Source: Stutzerimonas sp. S1 | GTDB lineage: Bacteria; Pseudomonadota; Gammaproteobacteria; Pseudomonadales; Pseudomonadaceae | Length of the DNA stretch: 64,000 nucleotides | Assembly: GCF_025966695.1 (NCBI RefSeq) | Contig: NZ_JAOEIY010000001.1 | Span: 124,001-188,000, forward strand | Direction of reading: 5' to 3' | In this document: positions 12,000-20,023 of the stretch, one piece after another | Position numbering within the stretch: position 1 is the stretch's first letter | Layout of the letters: each line of letters begins with the position of its first letter | Notes under the pieces: model-generated | Databases searched by the model: none | What the model saw: only the letters and a program-made list of their open reading frames with translations | Told to the model about the DNA's origin: nothing | Translations under genes and position numbers: made by a program

Positions 12000-12968
12000 A
12001 TGCAGCCCCAGGCTTTCTATCAAGTTGTGGCGGACGATTTTGCCGCTGTCGACGGCATTATCCGCAAGCAGCTGACTTCTCGCGTCCCGCTGGTGGAAAA
12101 GATCGGCGACTACATCACCTCGGCTGGCGGCAAACGTCTGCGTCCGCTGCTGGTGCTGCTCAGCGGCAGTGCACTCGGGCATCAGGGCGACCAACTGCGC
12201 CTGCTGGCTGCCATCATCGAGTTCCTGCATACCTCCACCCTGCTTCACGACGACGTGGTCGACATGTCAGGCATGCGCCGCGGCCGCTCGACGGCCAATG
12301 CCCTATGGGGCAATGCGCCGAGCGTGCTGGTCGGCGATTTCCTCTATGCGCGGTCATTCGAAATGATGGTCGAGCTGGGATCAATGCCCGTCATGCAGAT
12401 CATTTCGCAGGCAACCCGCGTCATTGCCGAAGGTGAAGTGCTACAGCTGTCGAAGGTGCGCGACGCTAGCACCACCGAAGCGATCTACATGGAAGTCATT
12501 CGCGGCAAGACCGCGATGCTGTTCGAAGCCTCTACCCACAGCGCCGCCACGCTGGCAGGCGCCAGCGCCGAGCAGCGCGAAGCGCTGCGAACCTTCGGCG
12601 ACCATCTTGGCATTGCCTTTCAGTTGGTTGACGACCTGCTCGACTATCAGGGCGATGCCGAGACCCTGGGTAAGAACGTCGGGGACGACCTCGCCGAAGG
12701 CAAACCCACGCTGCCGCTAATCTACACCATGCGCGAAGGCACGCCCGAACAGGCCGAGCTAGTACGCCGGGCAATCCAGAAAGGCGGAATCGAAGATCTG
12801 GAAAGCATCCGCAACGCAGTCGAGGCCTCCGGTGCCCTGACCTACACCGCGCAGCTGGCACGAGATTATGTCGAGCGTGCCATTGCCTGCCTGGAAGTCA
12901 TCCCCGCCAACCCCTATCGCGACGCACTGGTCGAACTGAGCCGCTTCGCCGTCGCCCGCACCCACTAA
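12000..12968 (+). CDS. ispB: Octaprenyl/polyprenyl diphosphate synthase
   Basis: Trans-prenyltransferase that builds the ubiquinone side chain. The 322-aa sequence has the first aspartate-rich motif as LLHDDVVDMSGMRRG (residues about 80-94) and the second as LVDDLLDYQGD (about 208-218), plus the GGKRLRPLL substrate-binding block. A GAGGAG ribosome-binding site lies at 11988-11993. It is divergent from rplU, as in P. aeruginosa PA4569 (where the chain made is C45). Confidence 0.96.
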   Translation: MQPQAFYQVVADDFAAVDGIIRKQLTSRVPLVEKIGDYITSAGGKRLRPLLVLLSGSALGHQGDQLRLLAAIIEFLHTSTLLHDDVVDMSGMRRGRSTANALWGNAPSVLVGDFLYARSFEMMVELGSMPVMQIISQATRVIAEGEVLQLSKVRDASTTEAIYMEVIRGKTAMLFEASTHSAATLAGASAEQREALRTFGDHLGIAFQLVDDLLDYQGDAETLGKNVGDDLAEGKPTLPLIYTMREGTPEQAELVRRAIQKGGIEDLESIRNAVEASGALTYTAQLARDYVERAIACLEVIPANPYRDALVELSRFAVARTH

Positions 12969-12975
12969 GCCCCCT

Positions 12976-12995
12976 CCCGACGCCACGGCGTCGGG
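12976..12995 (+). terminator. Hairpin after ispB
   Basis: A 9-bp GC-rich inverted repeat (CCCGACGCC / GGCGTCGGG) 7 nt after the ispB stop. There is no clear T-tract, so it is a probable terminator or 3' end stabiliser rather than a textbook one. Confidence 0.55.
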
Positions 12996-13077
12996 CGCGC
13001 ATCAGTCAAGCCAGACACCATTTCCTTGCTTCAGCATCCGCTCACTATTGCGGAGAAATATTTGCGCTTGCACTTTT

Positions 13078-13096
13078 GCAAATAACAATTATTCTC
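13078..13096. promoter_or_regulatory. Putative Fur box upstream of the 75-aa PA4570-like gene
   Basis: On the minus strand these 19 bases read GAGAATAATTGTTATTTGC, matching 12 of 19 positions of the Fur consensus GATAATGATAATCATTATC by hand count. The patch is strikingly AT-rich in GC-rich DNA and ends 28 nt before the start codon at 13124, where repressor binding would block the promoter. P. aeruginosa PA4570 is, as I recall, induced by iron starvation, which agrees. Confidence 0.6.
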
Positions 13097-13123
13097 ATTA
13101 AGAAATTCAACTGGAGGTGCAGC

Positions 13124-13351
13124 ATGACTTACCTGATCGATGCATGGCTGGATCGACCGCAACCCTACCTGCGCATTCTCGACCGCCAGACAGGGGTGGT
13201 ATGCGTATCGCTGGAAGGCGATGCGTTGGAAGAACTGCGCGAGCAAGGCGATCTGGATTTGCAGGAGCTGAGCACCAGCGAACCCTGCGTGCTCAAAGAG
13301 CAGGTGCGCAACCTGTTCCTGTTCAGCTACGCCCGCGCCTTGCGGCCGTAG
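13124..13351 (+). CDS. Small conserved pseudomonad protein (PA4570-like), probably iron-regulated
   Basis: A 75-aa acidic protein without recognisable catalytic motifs, signal peptide or membrane segment. It reads MTYLIDAWLDRPQPYLRILDR at the N-terminus. The ATG at 13124 has an ideal GGAGG at 13113-13117; the frame is open upstream to 13076 but the extra residues are the translated AT-rich control region. Position after ispB and before fklB matches P. aeruginosa PA4570. A putative Fur box precedes it, so a role under iron limitation is inferred. The cytochrome gene expected next by synteny (PA4571) is absent here. Confidence 0.8.
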   Translation: MTYLIDAWLDRPQPYLRILDRQTGVVCVSLEGDALEELREQGDLDLQELSTSEPCVLKEQVRNLFLFSYARALRP

Positions 13352-13392
13352 CCGATACAGCGCGACGACCATTGCGGTCGCCGCGTCAAGCG

Positions 13393-14010
13393 TTAGAGGA
13401 CGTCGAGCAGCTCGACGTCGAACACCAGCACGCTATGCGGCGGGATGCTCCCAACACCCTGAGCGCCATAGGCCAGCTCGCTCGGCACGTAAAGACGCCA
13501 CTTGCTGCCGGCATTCATCAGCTGCAAGGCTTCGGTCCAGCCGGCGATCACCCCACCGACCGGAAATTCGGCAGGCTGGCCACGCTGGTAGGAACTGTCG
13601 AACACGCTGCCATCGATCAGTGTGCCGTGATAGTGGGTACGAACGCTGTCCTCGCGGGTCGGCTTGACACCCTCGCCGGCAGTGAGCACTTCGTACTGCA
13701 GACCGGACGCCAGCACCGTGACCCCCTCACGCTTGGCATTCTCGGCAAGAAATGCACGCCCTTCGGCCGCAGCGGCTTCGGCTTTCTGTTGCGCCTCGGC
13801 CTGCATGCGCTCGCGGATCACCGCGAAGCTGGCATTCAGCGCTTCTGGGCTGACCTGGCTGGCTGCACCGGCAAATGCATCGCGAATGCCAGCGATCACC
13901 GCATCCAGACTGACGCCCGGTGGAGGGTTGTCGCGTAGCTGGTCACCCAGCTGACGACCGATGCCGTAGCTCACGCGCGTTTCGTCGGTAGAGAGATTGA
14001 GTTCGGTCAT
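13393..14010 (-). CDS. fklB: FKBP-type peptidyl-prolyl cis-trans isomerase FklB
   Basis: A 205-aa prolyl isomerase of the FklB/FkpA class. The N-terminal helical dimerisation region (residues 1-95, charged and alanine-rich) is followed by an FKBP domain with VRTHYHGTLIDGSVFDSSYQRG and the C-terminal AYGAQGVGSIPPHSVLVFDVELLDV. No signal peptide is visible, so it is likely cytoplasmic, unlike FkpA. It corresponds to PA4572. Confidence 0.93.
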   Translation of the reverse strand: MTELNLSTDETRVSYGIGRQLGDQLRDNPPPGVSLDAVIAGIRDAFAGAASQVSPEALNASFAVIRERMQAEAQQKAEAAAAEGRAFLAENAKREGVTVLASGLQYEVLTAGEGVKPTREDSVRTHYHGTLIDGSVFDSSYQRGQPAEFPVGGVIAGWTEALQLMNAGSKWRLYVPSELAYGAQGVGSIPPHSVLVFDVELLDVL

Positions 14011-14127
14011 GCCGGGCTCCGAAAGAAAAAAAGGTCGGCCAGCCTAGCACAGCGCGATCAGCGGATGCGCTTCCTCTGGCGGAGTAGTCACCCACCCAGC
14101 CGCACGCACGAGGCTGGCGGTAGAGCC

Positions 14128-14433
14128 CTACCAGGCCGAGCGCAAACTGACCGGCACACAGAGCGATTCGCGTCGATCCTGTTCCAATCCGCACATCTCA
14201 TCATCGGCGCAAGCATGCAGCAAGCGCAGCGGGAGGTCTGGTAGCTCGCGCAGCAGATCGCGCGCGTGCTCTACCGAGCGCAGATGCACAGCGCCCGCGG
14301 CATCGCCTAACCATTGCCGTGAACCATCAGTCCCGCCGATCTCCAAAAGATAGAAGCCGCCCTCCAGCAAGACCAGAGTCAAGGTTGCGACTCTTCCCTC
14401 CTGAGTACGGGCGAGAAGCTCTTGCAGATTCAT
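14128..14433 (-). CDS. DUF6482-like conserved hypothetical protein (PA4573-like)
   Basis: A 101-aa protein found next to fklB and yqhA in pseudomonads. It starts MNLQELLARTQEGRV with an AGGGG ribosome-binding site 7 nt upstream. There is a central hydrophobic strand (TLTLVLLEGGFYLLEIG) but no signal peptide or known active-site motif. Three cysteines occur near the C-terminus. The family assignment comes from recalled synteny and length; no function is known to me. Confidence 0.75.
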   Translation of the reverse strand: MNLQELLARTQEGRVATLTLVLLEGGFYLLEIGGTDGSRQWLGDAAGAVHLRSVEHARDLLRELPDLPLRLLHACADDEMCGLEQDRRESLCVPVSLRSAW

Positions 14434-14515
14434 GGGCAGCCCCTAAAGTTATACAACGATGAATAATGTATAAGCCTAACAGACAGGCAATCCTTGCCTA
14501 CCTTGCGGGCGCCGC

Positions 14516-15004
14516 TCAGTGTTTGGTGAGTTTGTCGAGGTAGCCCATGGCGAACGCGGACACCACGAATGTCAGGTGGATGATCACGTACCACATCAGC
14601 TTCTCGCTTTCGAGCTGCTGAGCGTCCATGAACATGCGCAGCAAGTGAATCGAGGAGATCGCCACAATCGAAGCGGCGACCTTCATCTTCAGCGAGCCAG
14701 AGTCCATCTTGCCCAGCCAGTCGAGCTTCTCCTTGCCCTCTTCGATATCCAACTGCGACACGAAATTCTCGTAGCCTGAAATCATCACCATCACCAGCAG
14801 TCCGCCCACCAGCGCCATATCGATCAGCGACAGCAGCTTGAGGATCAGCTCGGCCTCACTTAGCGAAAGGATGGCCGGCAGGATGTGCACGATCTCCTGG
14901 AAGAACTTGATCGCAAGTGCCAGCAGTGCGAACGCCAGACCGAAGTAGATAGGTGCCAGCAACCAACGCGCGGCATACATGGTGTTCTCAAGAATGCGTT
15001 CCAT
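14516..15004 (-). CDS. yqhA: UPF0114 (YqhA) family inner-membrane protein
   Basis: A 162-aa membrane protein with four predicted hydrophobic segments at about residues 12-35, 58-78, 108-125 and 135-155. The start [20 protein letters not shown] and the block GYENFVSQL are characteristic of the YqhA/UPF0114 family (TIGR00645), whose role is unclear. It matches PA4574 in position. Confident as to family only. Confidence 0.9.
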   Translation of the reverse strand: MERILENTMYAARWLLAPIYFGLAFALLALAIKFFQEIVHILPAILSLSEAELILKLLSLIDMALVGGLLVMVMISGYENFVSQLDIEEGKEKLDWLGKMDSGSLKMKVAASIVAISSIHLLRMFMDAQQLESEKLMWYVIIHLTFVVSAFAMGYLDKLTKH

Positions 15005-15168
15005 GGGTTCTCACAACGGAAGGACTGAATTTTCGGCTGGCGAGTATACGCAGCGCGAAACGACGAACAAGCCGAGGGATGTGGCGCAATATTACGCTGT
15101 GGATAAAGAGGGCAACGACTGCTCTGCCGCCCGCGACCGCTGCCGCGACATAGACGCCAGCAAGCGCG

Positions 15169-15510
15169 TCATGCCTCCGGGCGCGATTCCCAGCCACCCA
15201 GGAAACGGGCCTGATTGGCATTCACCCGGCGCAGTTCGGCGTGCATGTGCAACTGCCAGATGGATGGGTCATCGGCGGTATGGTAGCCCTGCCCTTCCAG
15301 GTTACTGACGATCGCACCAAGCACCGATTCGGCCATGCGCGCCCCGCGGAACGGCCCCTGCACCTTGATCGCGGTGGGCTGCGAGTCCGCCAGCCCGGCG
15401 GCACACAACAACGTCCACAATCCGTTTCCGCCCTCCAGCGGGCGAATGATGCACTCGATACGGGTCACCAGACCCAGACATTGACGGCTCAAGCAAAGGG
15501 CGTGCGACAT
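15169..15510 (-). CDS. Conserved hypothetical protein (PA4575-like)
   Basis: A 113-aa protein without signal peptide, membrane segment or recognised domain. Residues from about 50 (IKVQGPFRGARMAESVLGAI) and the tail HMHAELRRVNANQARFLG look like conserved blocks. It lies between yqhA and the Lon-like protease gene, the position of PA4575. Function unknown. Confidence 0.7.
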   Translation of the reverse strand: MSHALCLSRQCLGLVTRIECIIRPLEGGNGLWTLLCAAGLADSQPTAIKVQGPFRGARMAESVLGAIVSNLEGQGYHTADDPSIWQLHMHAELRRVNANQARFLGGWESRPEA

Positions 15511-15678
15511 GGCGGCGGTCCTCGCGACCTGGCTGCCGTGACCACTTGAACCAGCGGCCGAGCAACCAATGTATCCCCGAAAGCTGTGGATAACTTTGTG
15601 GATGGACGGTGGAGTTACTCCTACCGTTCAGACCTGTCGCGAGGGTTATCGTTCCGTTCAAAAAACGGCCAGTGCCAT

Positions 15679-18123
15679 CTATTTGCCTTCTTGCCCGGTC
15701 GGAGCTTTGCCCTCGGCGGGCGCTTGCGCACCCTCGGCCTTCTCCTCTTCTTCCAGCTCGATCGCCGCGATGTCACGCAGGCGCTCTACCACCCGGGCAT
15801 TTACGCTGCCCGCAGGGAAACGTCCCTGCTCATCGGCCGCCCCGACCGACTCACCGACCAAAAGCGACAGCGCCTCATCGACCTGACGCACCGCGTAGAT
15901 GTGGAAGCGGTTGCCACGTACCGCTTCGAGCACGCGCTCATCGAGCATCAGCGTGGTGACGTTCGCAAAGGGAATGATCACACCCTGCTCGCCGGTCAGG
16001 CCTCGGGCCTCGCACAGGCGGAAGAAGCCTTCGATCTTTTCGTTGACGCCACCGACCGCCTGCACCTCGCCAAACTGGTTGATCGAGCCAGTGATAGCAA
16101 AGCACTGCTTGAGCGGCGTGCGCGACAGTGCCGAGATCAGTGCACAGCACTCACCGAGCGAGGCACTGTCACCGTCGACGTAACCGTAGGACTGCTCCAG
16201 CGCGATGCTCGCAGAGATCTCCAGAGGAAACTCCTGAGCGTAGCGGCTGCCCAGGTAGCCGGTGAGGATCATTACGCCCTTGGAGTGAATCGGCTGACCG
16301 AGGTTGACCTCACGCTCGATGTCGACGATGCCCGAGCCACCGGGATACACGGTGGCGGAGATGCGCGCCGGCATACCGAACGCCGAGTCGCCAACCTCCA
16401 GCACGGTAAGTCCGTTGCACTTGCCGATCGCCGCACCTTCGCTGTCGATCAGAATCACGCCGGCCAGAATGTCTTCGAGGATTCGCGCCGAAACGCGACC
16501 GGTACGGGTGGCCTTGGCCTTGAGCGCCCGCTCGATGTGTCCGACATCGGTCACCTCATCCTTGGCCAGCTGGCGGATGAAATCGGCCTCGCTGACCAGC
16601 TGGAACAGATCGCCGATGCGTGCCGACAAGCGCCCCTGGTGTTCGGCCAGCCGCGCACTGTAGGTCGCCAGCCGCGCCACGGCAGCCGCGGTGAGCGCCG
16701 CCATGCCCTCTTCGGAGGTACGGGTTTTCATCAGCTGGGCGAACTGCTCGAGGCTGTCTTCGGCCAGCGGAATGTCCTCGTCGAAGTCCACCAGGACGCG
16801 GAACATCTCCTGGAAGTCCGGATCCAGGTCCTGCAGCGTGTAATAGAGTTGGCGCGAGCCGATGATGATCACCTTCACATGCAGCGGGATGACCTGCGGC
16901 GTCAGCGTCACCGTGGCCAGGCGCCCCAGTTCGGCGAGCGGCGACTCCATCTTCAGCTTGCGTGATTGCAGGGCGCGCTTGAGCGCCTCCCAGACGAAGG
17001 GCTCGCTAAGCAGCTTTTCCGCTTCCAGCATCAGGAAGCCGCCATTGGCGCGGTGCAGCGCACCCGGACGCAGCTGGCGATAGCTGGTGTAGAGCGCCCC
17101 CTGATCGGTGTTGTACTCGATGCGACCGAACAGGTTGTCGTAGGTCGGATGCGGCTCGAACACCACCGGCGCACCGCCATCGACCGAGTGTCCGACCACC
17201 AGGCTCGGGCTGTACTGCTCTTCCAGCAATACGCGGTTCTGCGCTTCCGGACGGTTCTCGTCCACCAGCTGCTCGACCACGGTCTTCAGCAGGTTGACCT
17301 GTACTGCCTGCAGATAGGCTTCGATACCAGCGTTCTCGGCATATTTCTCCGACAGAGGTGCCAGCAGCGGCTGCAATGCCTGACTGATGGTCTCATCGTT
17401 GAGCTGGCGCAGCTGGTTGGTCGACTCACGCTTCCATTGCGGCAGGCTTGCGAGTTCCTCGTTCAAGCGTACTTCCAGCGTCGAGATGTCCTCGTGGTAA
17501 CGCTCACGCTCGGCCTCGGGCAGCTGGGCGAACTCGGTTTCGTCCAGCGCCTTGCCCTCCTTCATGGGGGTGAAGGCGATGTTGCTGCTGTCGCGGTAGA
17601 GCGCAATCTCCTTCTCCAGCGCAAGCTTCTCGATCACATCCAGCGCCTTGTCATAGCGCTGATTGAAGCCGCGATCGATGGCACTCTTCTTCTGCTGGAA
17701 ACTCGGATGCTCGAACACCGCCGGAAAGGTCGCCAGCAGGTTGTCGATCAGCTGGTTGATGTCGGCGATGAACGCGGCGGCAGCACCCTGTGGCAGCTCG
17801 ATCACGCGCGGCTCACGAGGCTCGTCGAAGTTGTTCACATAGACCCAGTCCGACGGCGTATCCAGCCGCTTGCCCTCAGCCTTCAGGTAACGTCGCACGA
17901 AGGAGAAACGCCCGGTTCCCGGCTCGCCCATGACGTAGACGTTATAGCCGGGACGCGGCATCGCTACGCCGAACTGCAGGGCTTCGACGGCCCGCTCCTG
18001 CCCCAGTACCCCAAGGAAGGGCTCCAGTTCGTCGGTGGTGGTGAAGTTGAATTGGCTGGGCTCGAAGGGACGGGTCAGCGCATCGGGTGCCAGGCGCAGG
18101 CCGGCAGCGATAGGTTCAGGCAT
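15679..18123 (-). CDS. Lon-like ATP-dependent protease (AAA_32/LonB type)
   Basis: A cytoplasmic Lon-type protease of 814 aa, resembling P. aeruginosa PA4576. The N-terminal ATPase part starts after FGVAMPRPGYN and has a Walker A written GEPGTGRFSF, with arginine in place of the usual lysine. The C-terminal peptidase domain carries the catalytic serine in DGDSASLGE and the lysine in GGVNEKIEGFF, the Ser-Lys dyad. The open frame continues to 18258, but MPEPIAAGLRL at 18123 is the plausible start. It is monocistronic and divergent from ccpA. It lacks the N-terminal substrate domain of LonA. Substrates unknown. Confidence 0.88.
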   Translation of the reverse strand: MPEPIAAGLRLAPDALTRPFEPSQFNFTTTDELEPFLGVLGQERAVEALQFGVAMPRPGYNVYVMGEPGTGRFSFVRRYLKAEGKRLDTPSDWVYVNNFDEPREPRVIELPQGAAAAFIADINQLIDNLLATFPAVFEHPSFQQKKSAIDRGFNQRYDKALDVIEKLALEKEIALYRDSSNIAFTPMKEGKALDETEFAQLPEAERERYHEDISTLEVRLNEELASLPQWKRESTNQLRQLNDETISQALQPLLAPLSEKYAENAGIEAYLQAVQVNLLKTVVEQLVDENRPEAQNRVLLEEQYSPSLVVGHSVDGGAPVVFEPHPTYDNLFGRIEYNTDQGALYTSYRQLRPGALHRANGGFLMLEAEKLLSEPFVWEALKRALQSRKLKMESPLAELGRLATVTLTPQVIPLHVKVIIIGSRQLYYTLQDLDPDFQEMFRVLVDFDEDIPLAEDSLEQFAQLMKTRTSEEGMAALTAAAVARLATYSARLAEHQGRLSARIGDLFQLVSEADFIRQLAKDEVTDVGHIERALKAKATRTGRVSARILEDILAGVILIDSEGAAIGKCNGLTVLEVGDSAFGMPARISATVYPGGSGIVDIEREVNLGQPIHSKGVMILTGYLGSRYAQEFPLEISASIALEQSYGYVDGDSASLGECCALISALSRTPLKQCFAITGSINQFGEVQAVGGVNEKIEGFFRLCEARGLTGEQGVIIPFANVTTLMLDERVLEAVRGNRFHIYAVRQVDEALSLLVGESVGAADEQGRFPAGSVNARVVERLRDIAAIELEEEEKAEGAQAPAEGKAPTGQEGK

Positions 18124-18436
18124 CGGAAATCCTTGCAGGATGGCACGCAGGCCACGATTGATGCCGTCATTCTGGCGTCGCCACTGTCGCGCCGCAAGGC
18201 TGGCAACCGCGGTTCGGGGTGCACATCGACATGCAGCGCGGGGTGTCGCATCGCGCAAAGGCCAATAGCCAACGGGCGCGGAAAAACGCCGTCATCGAAC
18301 CAACGAACCAAACCCACCTGGTCACAACTGGACACATTTACCGAACCCGAGTTGCCGCTCTCACTTGATTCAGGTCAAGCGACCATCTGCCCGAAAAGTG
18401 CCTGCTAGAGCCATCACAGCAAAGGAGCACCACAAC
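18124..18436. other. 313-nt divergent intergenic region, Lon-like protease / ccpA
   Basis: No gene of its own seen. It holds the control region of ccpA: an ANR-type site at 18365-18378, a TGCTAGAG -10-like element at 18402-18409, and an AAAGGAG ribosome-binding site at 18421-18427. The protease promoter must also lie here, but I see no convincing sigma-70 or heat-shock element. Confidence 0.7.
18365..18378 (+). promoter_or_regulatory. ANR/DNR (FNR-type) binding site for ccpA
   Basis: TTGATTCAGGTCAA has the form TTGAT-N4-GTCAA, one base from the symmetric FNR/ANR consensus TTGAT-N4-ATCAA. Its centre is about 41 nt upstream of the expected start point of a -10-like GCTAGA at 18404-18409, the spacing typical of ANR-activated promoters. 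This predicts ccpA induction under low oxygen. Confidence 0.82.
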
Positions 18437-19465
18437 ATGCGGCCATCTGTAGCGCTATTGCTTAGCCCCCTACTGTTTGCCGGCGCAACGAATGCGGACG
18501 ATCTTCGCGAGCGCGCCAACGCCCAGTTCAAACCGATTCCGGCGCAGGTCAGCGAGGTACGCGGTCGCGCGGTCAATCAGGATCAGGCGGTACTCGGGCA
18601 CAAGCTCTGGTTCGATCCGCGCCTGTCGAGCAGTCACATCATCAGTTGCAACAGCTGCCACAACCTCAGCATCGGCGGCAGCGACAACGTGCAGACCTCC
18701 ATCGGCCACGGCTGGCAGAAAGGGCCGCGCAACTCGCCGACCGTGCTCAACGCGGTGTTTAACGCCGCGCAATTCTGGGACGGCCGCGCCAAAGACCTGC
18801 AGGAACAGGCCAAGGGCCCGGTGCAGGCCAGTGTCGAGATGAACAGCACGCCCGACCGTGTTGTCGCCACGCTCAAGAGCATCCCCGAGTACGCGGCCGA
18901 GTTCCGCAAGGCGTTCCCCAACGACAAGGATCCGGTCAGCTTCGACAACATGGCCTATGCACTGGAGGCCTTCGAAGTCAGCCTGACGACGCCGAACTCG
19001 CCGTTCGACCGCTTCCTCAAGGGTGAAGACCAGGCACTGGACGACAAACAGAAGCGGGGCCTGACCCTGTTCATGGAAGCCGGCTGCAGCGCCTGTCACA
19101 ACGGCGTCAACCTGGGCGGCCAGGGTTACTTCCCGTTCGGCGTGATCAAGAAGCCGGGCGCGGAAGTCCTGCCGAGTGGCGACAAGGGGCGATTCTCGGT
19201 GACCAATACCGCCAGCGATGAGTACGTATTCCGCGCCGCACCGCTGCGCAACGTCGCGCTGACCCCACCCTACTTCCACAGCGGTGAGGTCTGGGAACTG
19301 GAAGAGGCCGTCGCGATCATGGGTGACAGCCAGCTCGGCCGTCAGCTCAATGCTGAGGAAGTCAGCGCCATCACCGCGTTCCTGCACAGCCTCACCGGCG
19401 AGCAACCGCAGGTGGCCTACCCGGTACTCCCGGCCAGCACTGCCAGCACGCCGAAACCCGAATAA
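18437..19465 (+). CDS. ccpA: Di-haem cytochrome c peroxidase
   Basis: Periplasmic peroxidase that reduces H2O2 with electrons from cytochrome c or azurin. The 342-aa precursor has a Sec signal peptide (cleavage near residue 20, TNA-DD), an N-terminal haem motif CNSCH at 71-75 and a second CSACH at 217-221. A methionine ligand is likely in the C-terminal half. Start 18437 is preceded by AAAGGAG. Under apparent ANR control and followed by a hairpin. Such peroxidases protect cells during microaerobic and denitrifying growth, so the position next to nor genes makes sense. Confidence 0.95.
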   Translation: MRPSVALLLSPLLFAGATNADDLRERANAQFKPIPAQVSEVRGRAVNQDQAVLGHKLWFDPRLSSSHIISCNSCHNLSIGGSDNVQTSIGHGWQKGPRNSPTVLNAVFNAAQFWDGRAKDLQEQAKGPVQASVEMNSTPDRVVATLKSIPEYAAEFRKAFPNDKDPVSFDNMAYALEAFEVSLTTPNSPFDRFLKGEDQALDDKQKRGLTLFMEAGCSACHNGVNLGGQGYFPFGVIKKPGAEVLPSGDKGRFSVTNTASDEYVFRAAPLRNVALTPPYFHSGEVWELEEAVAIMGDSQLGRQLNAEEVSAITAFLHSLTGEQPQVAYPVLPASTASTPKPE

Positions 19466-19479
19466 CCCCCGCCTCACGC

Positions 19480-19503
19480 TTCCCGGCGCACCGGCGCCGG
19501 GAA
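19480..19503 (+). terminator. Hairpin after ccpA
   Basis: Perfect 10-bp inverted repeat TTCCCGGCGC / GCGCCGGGAA with a 4-nt loop, 14 nt after the ccpA stop. It lacks a T-tract, but it is stable enough to isolate ccpA from the nor genes. Confidence 0.55.
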
Positions 19504-19893
19504 CGCCCACCTCTCGCGCCTCCGCTCCGCCCGATCGGCGGCGTTGGACAGCCATCCGTCGCGCTACTAGCCTCAGCAACACACGAGACAGAGCGGCAAT
19601 CGTCAGCCATGACCTTCACGCATGCACCGTCCGGCACCACCAATCGTCTGCAGCACGCAGAGCTTTCCTCCGAGCACGGCGCCCGGCTCCCGTCTCAGTT
19701 GCATTTCCTCTCACCGCTCCTCCGTCGACACTCAGAAACCTTTCGCAGGCATATCAACGTACTCAGCCTGCACCGCTCACCTCGCTATAGAGAGCGCCGA
19801 ACCGGCGAGCCATCGCGCGGTAATCACAGCCATTGCCGCCCCGGCTGACCTGCCGGCCGGCATAACCAGGCCCTGTTTCGGGAGGATGCGTTC
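19504..19893. other. 390-nt intergenic region upstream of the nor cluster
   Basis: Several short frames exist but none has a convincing start, composition or family look. A nor promoter is expected here. I found only an isolated ATCAA half site near 19753-19757 and no full TTGAT-N4-ATCAA box, so DNR control cannot be supported from the sequence. A GGAGG at 19881-19885 serves the microprotein that follows. Confidence 0.6.
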
Positions 19894-20004
19894 TTGGAAC
19901 GAGCACTAAGAATTCTCAGCTTCGCGGTCCTTGCGCTGATGTTCATCGCCATTCTGTACGCCGGCGGCATCGGTATCACCCACTGGACAGGCATCGGCGT
20001 GTGA
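19894..20004 (+). CDS. Putative 36-aa single-pass membrane microprotein upstream of norC (TTG start)
   Basis: The frame starts with TTG at 19894 and ends with TGA at 20002-20004. A perfect GGAGG at 19881-19885 lies 8 nt upstream, ideal spacing. The peptide MERALRILSFAVLALMFIAI... has a basic N-terminus, one hydrophobic stretch (about residues 7-28) and a short glycine-rich end. It ends 19 nt before the norC start, so it should be cotranslated with norC. Small hydrophobic subunits are known from relatives of NOR and cbb3 oxidases (NorH, NirP/NorF, CcoM), but I do not recognise this one. Inferred from start, spacing and hydrophobicity only. Confidence 0.6.
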   Translation: MERALRILSFAVLALMFIAILYAGGIGITHWTGIGV

Positions 20005-20023
20005 CGGCCGTTGAGGCATCTCC

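Noticed and set aside
15586..18408. Long plus-strand frames (459 and 480 aa) opposite the Lon-like protease
   Set aside because: Antisense shadows with Arg/Leu/Gln-biased composition; the Lon dyad and Walker region are on the minus strand.
19609..19848. 79-95-aa frames between ccpA and the nor genes
   Set aside because: No ribosome-binding sites, Ser/Arg/His-rich shadow-like composition, overlapping alternatives in several frames.
19504..19893. DNR/ANR box for nor
   Set aside because: Only an isolated ATCAA half site near 19753; no TTGAT four bases before it. No claim made.
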